A DNA stretch of 8,265 nt from DAOMNN01 sp964404505 (GTDB lineage: Bacteria; Pseudomonadota; Gammaproteobacteria; Burkholderiales; Rhodocyclaceae). The translations under genes and the position numbers were made by a program. This document shows, one piece after another, positions 1-6,205 of the stretch. The notes below the pieces were generated by a model. The model was not told where the DNA came from and ran no database searches. It saw only the letters and a program-made list of their open reading frames with translations. The stretch spans positions 1 to 8,265 of the forward strand of contig CAYOKH010000078.1 of the NCBI GenBank assembly GCA_964404505.1. The letters are read 5' to 3'. Position 1 is the first letter of the stretch, and each line of letters opens with the position of its first letter.

Positions 1-797
1 CCACCGGTTACGAGGAGGCCGCGGCGCAGGGCCTGCTCGCCGGTGCAAACGCGGCGCTGCAGGTACAGGGCCGTGCGCCCTGGTGCCCGCGCCGTGACGA
101 AGCCTACCTCGGCGTGCTGGTGGACGACCTGGTCACGCGCGGGGTTTCCGAGCCCTACCGCATGTTCACTTCGCGTGCGGAGTATCGACTGCAGTTGCGC
201 GAGGACAATGCGGACCTGCGCCTGACCGCGAAGGGGCGCGAGCTCGGACTCGTGGACGACGTGCGCTGGGCCGCCTTCTGCACCAAACGCGAGGCGATTG
301 AGCGCGAGACGGGACGGCTCAGGGCGGCCTGGGCTCATCCGGAACGGATTCCCGCTGTCGAGGCGGAGCGCGTGGTCGGCAAGGCACTGGAGCGAGAGTA
401 TCGCTTCTTCGATCTGCTGCGCCGTCCCGATACGACATACGCCGGGTTGATGACGCTGCCCGGCGCGCCGACCGATCCCGAGACCGACCCGCAGGTGATC
501 GAGCAGATCGAGATTGCCGCCAAATACCAGGGTTACATCGATCGTCAGCAGGACGAGGTGGCGCGACAGCTGTCGGCCGAGTCGACGCCTCTTCCGACCG
601 GATTCGACTACGGCGAGGTGCGCGGACTGTCGAGGGAAGTGCAGCAGAAACTCAACCAGCACCGGCCGGAAACCATCGGCCAGGCGGGGCGCATACAGGG
701 GGTCACACCGGCGGCGGTGTCCCTGCTTCTGGTCTGGCTCAAGCGTCGCGACCTGATGCGTGGCACAGATGACCAGGGACATCAGAAGAGCGCATGA
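1..797 (+). CDS. mnmG: tRNA uridine-5-carboxymethylaminomethyl(34) modification enzyme MnmG (GidA), C-terminal part
   Basis: The reading frame is open from base 3, so the gene is cut by the window edge; 264 residues are present, roughly the last 40% of a family usually near 630 residues. MnmG is an FAD- and NADH-dependent partner of the GTPase MnmE; together they install the (carboxymethyl)aminomethyl group on wobble uridine 34 of certain tRNAs. The first visible residues, TGYEEAAAQGLLAGANAAL, are the end of the FAD-binding part. They are followed by the family hallmarks DEAYLGVLVDDLVTRG and EPYRMFTSRAEYRLQLRED. The C-terminal helical domain, which contacts MnmE and tRNA in known structures, ends with GLSREVQQKLNQHRPETIGQ and RIQGVTPAAVSLLLVWLKRR. 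The TGA stop overlaps the next start in an ATGA, suggesting translational coupling to rsmG. The FAD-binding Rossmann motif and the catalytic cysteines lie upstream of the window and cannot be checked. Confidence 0.97.
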   Translation, partial: TGYEEAAAQGLLAGANAALQVQGRAPWCPRRDEAYLGVLVDDLVTRGVSEPYRMFTSRAEYRLQLREDNADLRLTAKGRELGLVDDVRWAAFCTKREAIERETGRLRAAWAHPERIPAVEAERVVGKALEREYRFFDLLRRPDTTYAGLMTLPGAPTDPETDPQVIEQIEIAAKYQGYIDRQQDEVARQLSAESTPLPTGFDYGEVRGLSREVQQKLNQHRPETIGQAGRIQGVTPAAVSLLLVWLKRRDLMRGTDDQGHQKSA

Positions 798-1423
798 GCA
801 GGCCGATTCTCGATCAAGGCCTAGCGGCCCTCGGCCTTGATCTGTCCGGTCAGGCGCGCGACCGCCTGCTTGCGTTTTCGGCACTGCTCCTCAAATGGAA
901 CCGGGTCTATAATCTGACTGCCATTCGGGATCCCGAACAGGCGGTCACCCATCATCTGCTCGACTCGCTCGCGGTGCTCCCGTATCTGGGCGATGTGCGC
1001 ACCCTTGCCGATGTCGGCTCGGGCGGTGGCCTGCCCGGCATTCCGCTCGCGATCGCGCGTACGGACCTCGAGGTGAGCTCGATCGAGGCGGTGAGCAAGA
1101 AGGCCAGCTTCCAGCAGCAGGTACGGATCGAGCTCGGACTGGCGAATCTTGCGGTGCTCAACGAGCGGGTCGAGAACGTACGCGTCGATGACCCGTTCGA
1201 CGCCGTTATCTCGCGTGCATTCACGGAACTGTCGGAGTTCGTCGCCGTGACGCGGCATCTGCTGAAGCCTTGCGGGCGCTTTCTTGCGATGAAAGGCGTG
1301 TATCCTCGTGCCGAGCTCGAACGCCTGGGCGACGGCGTCCGCTTGATCGAGGCGCATCGCCTGGCAGTCCCCGGTCTCGACGCCGAAAGACATCTGATCA
1401 TTCTCACTGCGGAATCCAATTGA
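794..1423 (+). CDS. rsmG: 16S rRNA (guanine(527)-N7)-methyltransferase RsmG (GidB)
   Basis: This 209-residue protein matches the family's usual length (207 in E. coli). RsmG uses S-adenosylmethionine to methylate N7 of G527 in the 530 loop of 16S rRNA; loss of this methylation is known in other bacteria to give low-level streptomycin resistance. Visible motifs are KWNRVYNLTAI (residues 34-44), HHLLDSLAVLPYL (53-65), the SAM-binding glycine loop DVGSGGGLPGIPLAI (73-87), the acidic end of the next strand (Glu98, expected to contact the cofactor ribose), ISRAF (139-143) and MKG (166-168). The ATG is chosen because it forms the ATGA overlap with mnmG and the conserved N-terminal helix begins just after it. 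A weak purine-rich stretch AGAAGAG lies a few bases upstream. The TGA stop touches the parA ATG with no gap, so rsmG probably shares a transcript with its neighbours. No oddities were seen. Confidence 0.97.
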   Translation: MSRPILDQGLAALGLDLSGQARDRLLAFSALLLKWNRVYNLTAIRDPEQAVTHHLLDSLAVLPYLGDVRTLADVGSGGGLPGIPLAIARTDLEVSSIEAVSKKASFQQQVRIELGLANLAVLNERVENVRVDDPFDAVISRAFTELSEFVAVTRHLLKPCGRFLAMKGVYPRAELERLGDGVRLIEAHRLAVPGLDAERHLIILTAESN

Positions 1424-2194
1424 ATGGCCCGTATCTTCTGTGTTGCCAATCAGAAAGGCGGCGTGGGCAAGACCACCACCTGCGTGAACCTGGCCGCCGC
1501 GCTTCACGGCGCCGGCCAGCGGACGCTGCTCGTCGATCTCGACCCCCAGGGCAATGCCACGATGGGTAGCGGGGTCGACAAGCGCAAGCTGCAAAGCTCG
1601 GTGTATCACCTCCTCGTCGGCCTGGCCCCGCTTGGCCGGGTCAGCATGGCATCGCCGAGTGGCGGCTATGACGTGCTTCCGGCCAACCGCGATCTGGCTG
1701 GGGCAGAGGTGGAACTGGTCGATCTGGAGCGGCGCGAGAACCGACTGCGGGACGCACTCAGGGCGTACGAGGCCGACTATGACTTCGTGCTCATCGACTG
1801 CCCGCCGTCGCTGTCGATGCTGACGCTCAACGGCCTGTGCGCGGCCGACGGCGTCATCATACCCATGCAATGCGAATATTTCGCGCTGGAAGGTCTTTCG
1901 GACCTGGTCAACACGATCAAGAAGGTCCATGCGAACCTGAATCGCGACCTGAAGATCATCGGGCTGCTGCGGGTAATGTACGATGCACGCATGACGCTCC
2001 AGCAGCAGGTGTCCGCGCAGCTCGAGAGCCATTTCGGGGAGAAGGTGTTCCGCGCCATCGTGCCGCGCAACGTGCGGCTCGCCGAAGCCCCCAGCCACGG
2101 CATGCCCGGCGTGGTGTTCGACCGCAATGCGAAAGGCGCGCAGGCCTACATGGCCTTCGCTGAAGAGATGATCCAGCGCGTGAAGGCGCTCTGA
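1424..2194 (+). CDS. parA: chromosome partitioning ATPase ParA (Soj)
   Basis: A 256-residue ParA/MinD-type ATPase of the short chromosomal class, lacking the N-terminal helix-turn-helix of many plasmid ParAs. ATP-bound dimers coat the nucleoid non-specifically and are released by ParB, moving the parS-ParB complex and so the origin region. The deviant Walker A box KGGVGKTT is at residues 11-18, with signature Lys11 and P-loop Lys16. The switch motif DLDPQGN is at 38-44 and Walker B, FVLIDCPPSLS, at 121-131. The conserved C-terminal half includes RMTLQQQV (189-196; Arg189 is the likely nucleoid-DNA contact by analogy with Soj) and PRNVRLAEAPSHGMPGVVFD (214-233). The start directly follows the rsmG stop, with GGAA nine bases upstream as a modest ribosome-binding site. 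parB follows after 20 bases, giving the standard parAB pair. Some annotations call this protein Soj; Wag31- or MinD-type alternatives are excluded by the signature motifs and the ParB neighbour. Confidence 0.97.
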   Translation: MARIFCVANQKGGVGKTTTCVNLAAALHGAGQRTLLVDLDPQGNATMGSGVDKRKLQSSVYHLLVGLAPLGRVSMASPSGGYDVLPANRDLAGAEVELVDLERRENRLRDALRAYEADYDFVLIDCPPSLSMLTLNGLCAADGVIIPMQCEYFALEGLSDLVNTIKKVHANLNRDLKIIGLLRVMYDARMTLQQQVSAQLESHFGEKVFRAIVPRNVRLAEAPSHGMPGVVFDRNAKGAQAYMAFAEEMIQRVKAL

Positions 2195-2214
2195 CCCCTG
2201 GTCCGACTATCGCC

Positions 2215-3066
2215 ATGACACCACCAAAACTCAAAGGCCTCGGCCGCGGCCTGGATGCGCTGCTCGCCGGAAACTCCGAAGAAGAAGGGCACAACGGCGC
2301 GCTGCAGGCGCTGCCGGTCGCGTGGCTGCAGCCGGGAAAGTACCAGCCGCGCACGCGCATGGACCCGGGCTCGCTCGAGGAACTGGCGGCATCGATCAGG
2401 GCCCAGGGGGTAATGCAGCCGGTGCTCGTGCGGCCGGTCGGGCGCGACCGCTTCGAGATCATCGCCGGAGAGCGACGCTGGCGCGCGGCGCAGCTTGCCG
2501 ACCTGGAGGCGGTGCCCTGCCTGGTCCGCGAGATCCCGGACGAGGCGGCGCTGGCGATGTCGCTGATCGAGAACATACAGCGCGAGAATCTCAACCCGCT
2601 CGAAGAGGCGGGGGGCATTCAGCGACTGATCGACGAGTTCGGTATGACCCACCAGCAGGCAGCCGATGCGGTAGGGCGCTCGCGTCCGGCGGCGACCAAC
2701 CTGCTGCGCCTGCTTAACCTTGCCCAGCCGGTGCAGGAATTGCTGATGGCGGGAGACATCGACATGGGTCATGCGCGCGCGGTGCTCGCGCTCGATCCCG
2801 CGAGCCAGATCCAGGTCGCGAATCACGTCGCTGCGCGGGGTTTCTCCGTGCGCGAGACCGAGCGCCTCGTGCACAGGATGCTCAACCCCCGTCAGCACAG
2901 ACCGGGCAGCGAACCCGACCGCGACCTGCTGCGCCTGGAAGAGGAAATCGCCGATGCGCTTGGCGCGACGGTGAAGATACGCGCGAACCGCAAGGGAGCG
3001 GGCCAGCTCAGCATCCGCTTCGGTGACCTTGACCAGCTCGACAGCCTGCTCTCGCGCCTTCGCTGA
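2215..3066 (+). CDS. parB: chromosome partitioning protein ParB (Spo0J), parS-binding CTPase
   Basis: A 283-residue chromosomal ParB. The N-terminal basic peptide KGLGRGLDALL (residues 7-17) is the segment that stimulates ParA ATPase activity. The ParB/Srx-like CTP-binding domain follows, with QPRTRMD (44-50), the catalytic/binding box GERRWRA (85-91) and the SLIENIQRENLNPLEEA block (116-132). A helix-turn-helix that reads parS covers about 143-167 (GMTHQQAADAVGRSRPAATN). A variable linker leads to a C-terminal dimerisation domain (about 235-283). Established work on this family shows CTP-dependent clamping and sliding from parS. The ATG has no clear Shine-Dalgarno sequence in the 20-base gap after parA, and no other in-frame start lies near; translation may rely on coupling from parA. 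No parS-like palindrome, not even its CACGTG core, was found by eye in the window, so the sites must lie elsewhere. The stop codon faces that of the opposite-strand transporter gene across 21 bases. Confidence 0.97.
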   Translation: MTPPKLKGLGRGLDALLAGNSEEEGHNGALQALPVAWLQPGKYQPRTRMDPGSLEELAASIRAQGVMQPVLVRPVGRDRFEIIAGERRWRAAQLADLEAVPCLVREIPDEAALAMSLIENIQRENLNPLEEAGGIQRLIDEFGMTHQQAADAVGRSRPAATNLLRLLNLAQPVQELLMAGDIDMGHARAVLALDPASQIQVANHVAARGFSVRETERLVHRMLNPRQHRPGSEPDRDLLRLEEEIADALGATVKIRANRKGAGQLSIRFGDLDQLDSLLSRLR

Positions 3067-3087
3067 GTGGCGGCAGGCGCCGTACGT
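3067..3087. other. 21-base convergent gap between parB and the transporter gene
   Basis: The two stop codons face each other across these bases. The only structure seen is a four-base stem, CGGC at 3071-3074 with GCCG at 3079-3082 and a four-base loop. No T-run follows on either strand. It is too weak to call an intrinsic terminator, so how either transcript ends here is unclear. Confidence 0.5.
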
Positions 3088-4413
3088 TCAGCCCGCTGCC
3101 TTGCGCGCCGCCTCGAGCCCGCGAGCTTCATCGATCGTTGCCAGCGGGACGAGCGCCAGCGCGAAAAGCACGATGCAGAAGAGTACCGCTCCCTGGAGTC
3201 CGAAGACGAGCTGAAGCAGGCCGACCGCAAACAGGCCGAAGATTGCCGCGAGCTTCGAGAACAATCCCCAGAAACCGAACATTTCAGCGGCCCGGCTCTC
3301 GGGCGAGAACATGCCCACCAGCGCCCGGCCGACCGACTGGCTGGAGCCCAGGCTGAGGCCGGACAGCAGGCCGGCGAAGAGAAAGGTGTGCTCCACCGCG
3401 AGCCGTGCCGCAAGACGCGCGTTCAGCCAGCCGGTCAGTTCCTGAATGAAGTAGATCGCCAGAATCGCCACGATCCACAGGAGCAGGGTCAGTGCATAGG
3501 TCAGGCGCCCTCCCAGAACGCCATGCAACCAGCCGAACAACAGGGCACCGACCAGTGCCGTGACCTGGACCACGATGAACATCAGGTTGCGCGTCGCCTC
3601 GCTCCAGCCGATCACCTGGGCGCCGTAGATGAACGAGAAGGCGACGATGACGTACACCCCGGCCATCGCAAAGAGAATCGACAGGAATACGCGGGAGAGG
3701 TCCGGGAAGCGGCTCACCGAATGAAGGGACTCGCGCAGCCTGGCGTAGCCGGTGGCGAGAAACGCCGGGCTCAGCGCCCGTCGCTGGCCGATCAACGGCT
3801 CTCGCACCCACAGGAACGTGGGGATCGCAGCCAGAAGGAAGAACACCGCTGCAAAGGGCCCGACCCACCGGATGCGCCCGAAATTCTCCGCACTGACCTC
3901 GCCCAGCACCAGCAAGGCGAAGCCCGCCGCGACCAGCCCGCCCGCGTATCCCAGTGCCCAACCCATCCCGGAAATCCGGCCCTGCTCCTCGGGTCCGCCG
4001 AGGAACGGCAAAAAGCTGGCAATGAAGGACTCGCCGGCCGAATACGCCGTGTTCGAGATCACGATGAGGATGAAACCGAGCCAGATCCAGCCGGGTTCGA
4101 CGAAATACAGCAGCGCGGTCGTGATCACGGTGAGGATGTAGCTGATGAAGAGAAGGCGTTTCTTCGCCCGTGCATAGTCCATGATCGCGCCGAGCAACGG
4201 TGCGCTGATCACGACCAGGAAATAGCTCAGGCACAGTGCCAGGCTCCAGAGCAGGTTCCCGAGTCTGTAGTCGGGCGCGTCGGCGACGATGATCCGGCTG
4301 TACAGGTCGCCGAAAACCACCGTGATGATGAGGAGCGTGTACGCCTGGTTGGCGAAATCGAACATGCTCCAGCCGAAAATCTCCCTGCGACCCGCCTTCG
4401 TCGTCCTGATCAT
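3088..4413 (-). CDS. MFS transporter of the UMF1 / Atg22-like group
   Basis: A 441-residue, very hydrophobic protein with about twelve predicted membrane helices by eye (near residues 22-38, 53-78, 87-105, 109-128, 148-171, 184-203, 240-262, 276-296, 303-324, 340-358, 382-402, 406-424). The N-terminal signature EIFGWSMFDFANQAYTLLI (11-29) and the block around SVGRALVGMFSPESRAAEMF (360-379) are typical of the UMF1 family, relatives of the yeast vacuolar amino-acid effluxer Atg22. GAIMDYARAKKR (75-86) occupies the MFS motif-A loop between helices 2 and 3. The substrate in bacteria is not established and cannot be read from sequence; export of an amino acid or related small molecule is only a guess. 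The ATG at 4411-4413 is chosen because the conserved region starts ten residues later; a weak GGAT lies seven bases upstream. The frame stays open to an ATG at 4555-4557, which would add 48 poorly hydrophobic residues running through a strong hairpin, and this is judged non-coding. The gene lies tail-to-tail with parB and head-to-head with atpI. Confidence 0.9.
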   Translation of the reverse strand: MIRTTKAGRREIFGWSMFDFANQAYTLLIITVVFGDLYSRIIVADAPDYRLGNLLWSLALCLSYFLVVISAPLLGAIMDYARAKKRLLFISYILTVITTALLYFVEPGWIWLGFILIVISNTAYSAGESFIASFLPFLGGPEEQGRISGMGWALGYAGGLVAAGFALLVLGEVSAENFGRIRWVGPFAAVFFLLAAIPTFLWVREPLIGQRRALSPAFLATGYARLRESLHSVSRFPDLSRVFLSILFAMAGVYVIVAFSFIYGAQVIGWSEATRNLMFIVVQVTALVGALLFGWLHGVLGGRLTYALTLLLWIVAILAIYFIQELTGWLNARLAARLAVEHTFLFAGLLSGLSLGSSQSVGRALVGMFSPESRAAEMFGFWGLFSKLAAIFGLFAVGLLQLVFGLQGAVLFCIVLFALALVPLATIDEARGLEAARKAAG

Positions 4414-4464
4414 CTCGCGATCCGTTGCGGCAACAGCGCCCAATGTACCCCGAAAGCCTGAAAT

Positions 4465-4483
4465 CGCGCTGCGTGGCAGCGCG
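4465..4483. repeat. perfect 8-bp inverted repeat (hairpin) upstream of the transporter gene
   Basis: CGCGCTGC (4465-4472) and GCAGCGCG (4476-4483) are exact reverse complements separated by GTG. As RNA this would be a very stable stem-loop. It sits about 50 bases upstream of the chosen transporter start, so on the minus strand it would lie in the 5' leader. On that strand the stem is followed by ATTTCAGG, only a short T-run. It could be a leader structure, a weak attenuator or a protein-binding palindrome; no choice can be made from sequence alone. Confidence 0.6.
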
Positions 4484-4595
4484 GAATCCGTGACACCCGG
4501 GAGGGCGATATTCGACATCGACGAACGCATGAGAAGATACTCATATATAAGATGCATGACTTCCGCAAAATTCCTTGTTGCACTGCGATACGGAT

Positions 4596-4624
4596 TTGAC
4601 TTCGTGCAGGTTAACCCCTACCAT
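4596..4624 (+). promoter_or_regulatory. predicted sigma70-type promoter of the atp operon
   Basis: The -35 box TTGACT (4596-4601, five of six matches to consensus) is followed by an ideal 17-base spacer and the -10 box TACCAT (4619-4624, four of six). Transcription would start near A4631, leaving a leader of about 45 bases before the atpI ATG at 4676. It is the best promoter match I found in the region and is correctly placed for the atp genes. Its position also argues against an atpI start at the in-frame ATG at 4556, which lies upstream of the promoter. Confidence 0.65.
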
Positions 4625-4675
4625 TGCCGCACTTTCAGGCAGTCGGCGCATCACCCGCAGCGCGCCCGCGGACCC

Positions 4676-5017
4676 ATGTACAGAGTGGTTTTCCTGCAGT
4701 TCGGCGCGACCATCGTAGCAACGGCCATCGCGGCCGTTTTTTTCGGGCTGCACGGGGCGATTTCGGCGGCGCTCGCGGGAATGGTGTGCGTCGTGCCGAA
4801 TGCGTTGTTCGCGCTCCGGCTCAGCCTCGGCTCGCAGCGGTCCGGGACGGTGTCCGTGGCGGCCTTCTTCGTCGGCGAGTTCATCAAGGTCGCGACGATT
4901 GTGGGATTGTTGGTGCTGATTCAGGCGGTATACGACCACCTTCACTGGGGGGCCCTCTTCATCGGCCTGATTCTGGCGCTTAAGGCGAATCTGTTTGCAT
5001 TTTTGGCGAAGAACTGA
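4676..5017 (+). CDS. atpI: ATP synthase subunit I (AtpI), assembly-assisting membrane protein
   Basis: A 113-residue membrane protein in the standard place at the head of the atp operon. AtpI is not part of the finished enzyme; in other bacteria it is reported to assist c-ring assembly or stability and is generally dispensable. Four membrane helices are evident: about residues 4-23, 25-49 (with CVVPNALFALRL, the best conserved stretch), 60-86 and 90-111. The ATG at 4676 is chosen because the family's RVVFLQ-like N-terminus starts right after it and because the predicted promoter lies just upstream. The frame is open back to an ATG at 4556, but those extra 40 residues are polar, unlike AtpI, and span the promoter. 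There is no recognisable Shine-Dalgarno sequence before the ATG, and a small CCGC/GCGG stem (4655-4658, 4668-4671) sits just upstream, so translation is probably weak. atpB starts three bases after the stop codon. Confidence 0.88.
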   Translation: MYRVVFLQFGATIVATAIAAVFFGLHGAISAALAGMVCVVPNALFALRLSLGSQRSGTVSVAAFFVGEFIKVATIVGLLVLIQAVYDHLHWGALFIGLILALKANLFAFLAKN

Positions 5018-5019
5018 TC

Positions 5020-5868
5020 ATGGCTGAAGGGCACGCTCCCACCGCTTCCGAGTACGTCATCCATCACTTGACGCACTTCAACACCACCGGTCACGCACAG
5101 GAGGACGTCGTCGACTGGAGCATCATCAACCTCGATTCGATGTTCTGGTCCATTGTGCTGGGCCTGCTGACGGTGTTCATCCTGTGGCGTGCCGCAAGTC
5201 GGGCCACGTCCGGGGTTCCCGGGCGTTTTCAGGGCTTTGTCGAGATGATGGTGGAGATGGTCGCCGATCAGGCCAAGGGCATCGTGCATAGCGCCGAGTC
5301 CCGCCGTTTCGTCGCGCCGCTCGCGCTGACCGTGTTCGTCTGGATCTTCCTGATGAACTTCATGGACCTGATTCCGGTGGACCTGTTGCCGCGCATCTGG
5401 GAAGGCATGGTAGCGGCGGGTGGCGGCGATCCGGCCCATGCGTATCAGCGCGTAGTGGCCACCGCCGACCTGAACATCACGCTCGGCATGTCGTCCGGGG
5501 TGCTGCTGCTGTGTGTCTACTACAACATCAAGATCAAGGGTTTCGGCGGATGGGTGCATGAACTCTTCACCGCACCATTCGGCAACCACCCCGTTCTGTG
5601 GCCGTTCAATTTCCTGATGCAGATGATCGAGTTCCTGGCCAAGACCGTCTCGCACGGGATGCGTCTGTTCGGAAACATGTATGCAGGGGAGTTGCTGTTC
5701 ATCCTGATTGCGCTGCTCGGCGGCACGGCGAGCGTGTTCGGTTTCGCCGGGCATCTGATCGCGGGAACTGCGTGGGCCATTTTCCACGTTCTGATCATCA
5801 CCCTTCAGGCCTTCATCTTCATGATGCTGACCCTCGTCTATGTCGGCCAGGCGCATGAGGGTCACTGA
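5020..5868 (+). CDS. atpB: F1Fo ATP synthase subunit a (AtpB)
   Basis: A 282-residue Fo stator protein of normal length, forming the two aqueous half-channels that bring protons to and from the c-ring. The helix SHGMRLFGNMYAGELLF (211-227) contains the essential Arg215, equivalent to E. coli Arg210, and Glu224, equivalent to Glu219. The last helix AIFHVLIITLQAFIFMML has His256 and Gln263, matching E. coli His245 and Gln252. Other conserved parts are FVWIFLMNFMDLIPVDLLP (106-124) and NITLGMS (152-158). The hydrophilic N-terminus contains several histidines (for example EYVIHHLTHFNTTGH) and, as in relatives, should face the periplasm. A loop of roughly 25 residues (125-150) precedes the next helix, rich in Gly and Ala. 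The ATG is two bases after the atpI stop; only a weak purine-rich stretch GCGAAGAA precedes it, suggesting coupled translation. All essential residues are present, so a working subunit is expected. Confidence 0.97.
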   Translation: MAEGHAPTASEYVIHHLTHFNTTGHAQEDVVDWSIINLDSMFWSIVLGLLTVFILWRAASRATSGVPGRFQGFVEMMVEMVADQAKGIVHSAESRRFVAPLALTVFVWIFLMNFMDLIPVDLLPRIWEGMVAAGGGDPAHAYQRVVATADLNITLGMSSGVLLLCVYYNIKIKGFGGWVHELFTAPFGNHPVLWPFNFLMQMIEFLAKTVSHGMRLFGNMYAGELLFILIALLGGTASVFGFAGHLIAGTAWAIFHVLIITLQAFIFMMLTLVYVGQAHEGH

Positions 5869-5922
5869 ACTTCGGTATCATTGCAGGCTTTAACTTAGTC
5901 ACCTTCACTTCAAGGAGTCGTC
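5869..5922 (+). promoter_or_regulatory. atpB-atpE intercistronic leader with strong ribosome-binding site
   Basis: This 54-base gap is about 44% G+C by count, low for this DNA, and pyrimidine- and A-rich before AAGGAG (5912-5917), which lies five bases ahead of the atpE ATG. It is the strongest Shine-Dalgarno match in the window. In E. coli the region just upstream of atpE is a known translational enhancer that raises c-subunit output; a similar role here is inferred from the strong site and open composition. No internal promoter or hairpin was seen. Confidence 0.7.
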
Positions 5923-6168
5923 ATGGAAAACGTATTGGGTTTCGTAGCGCTGGCCTCGGGTCTGATCATCGGTCTGGGTGCCATCGGTGCTTGTATCGGT
6001 ATCGGCATCATGGGGAGCAAATACCTCGAAGCCTCTGCCCGTCAGCCCGAGCTCATGAATGCCCTGCAGACCAAGATGTTCCTGCTCGCCGGCCTGATCG
6101 ACGCCGCCTTCCTGATCGGTGTCGGTATTGCCATGATGTTCGCATTCGCCAACCCGTTCGTTCTCTGA
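5923..6168 (+). CDS. atpE: F1Fo ATP synthase subunit c (AtpE), proteolipid ring
   Basis: An 81-residue hairpin protein (79 in E. coli) that assembles as a ring of many copies and carries protons through Fo. Helix 1 spans about residues 5-30 and has the glycine-rich packing pattern GLIIGLGAIGACIGIGIMG. The polar loop ARQPE (39-43) matches the conserved Arg-Gln-Pro that contacts the central stalk. Helix 2 spans about 52-77 and contains the proton-binding carboxylate Asp60 in AGLIDAAFLIGVG. Asp rather than Glu, and the lack of the Na+-ligand pattern (Gln in helix 1 plus Glu-Ser after the carboxylate), point to a proton-driven enzyme. The ATG is fixed by the strong AAGGAG five bases upstream, fitting the need for about ten c copies per complex. 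The stop lies 37 bases before atpF. Confidence 0.98.
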   Translation: MENVLGFVALASGLIIGLGAIGACIGIGIMGSKYLEASARQPELMNALQTKMFLLAGLIDAAFLIGVGIAMMFAFANPFVL

Positions 6169-6205
6169 CCGTCCGGACCTCCAACACAACCGAGGGCCAA
6201 CAACA

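Larger units (their letters stand above)
4414..4675. promoter_or_regulatory. divergent intergenic regulatory region between the transporter gene and atpI
   Basis: This is the longest non-coding segment of the window. Bases 4531-4600 are about 40% G+C by count, well below the flanking genes. From left to right it holds the hairpin at 4465-4483, an inverted repeat ATGAG/CTCAT (4529-4533 and 4540-4544, six-base loop), an AT-rich core TCATATATAA (4541-4550), and the atp promoter near 4596-4624. A minus-strand promoter for the transporter is expected here. The best candidate I can see is weak: TTGCGG at 4568-4563, 17 bases, TATGAG at 4545-4540. It would give a leader of about 120 bases that includes the hairpin. 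No small gene was recognised. Confidence 0.6.

Noticed and set aside
821..2098. Long minus-strand open frame (425 residues) opposite rsmG and parA
   Set aside because: It lies fully opposite two unmistakable conserved genes in GC-rich DNA, where antisense frames are commonly open. Its translation is rich in His, Arg and Gln and shows no recognisable domain.
1424..3066. Search for parS sites near parAB
   Set aside because: By eye I found no TGTTTCACGTGAAACA-like sequence and no CACGTG core anywhere in the window. parS often lies close to, but not always within, this locus.
3067..4461. 464-residue plus-strand open frame opposite the transporter gene
   Set aside because: The translation is extremely hydrophilic (Gln, Glu, Arg, Asp), as expected from the complement of a membrane-protein gene. 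The opposite strand encodes a clear 12-helix transporter.
4546..4551. TATAAG as a plus-strand -10 element for atp
   Set aside because: It matches the -10 consensus well, but no acceptable -35 box lies 16-18 bases upstream. The TTGACT/TACCAT pair downstream is a better promoter.
4556..4675. Upstream in-frame ATG at 4556 that would add 40 residues to AtpI
   Set aside because: The extension contains the predicted -35 and -10 boxes, is not membrane-like and does not resemble AtpI proteins.
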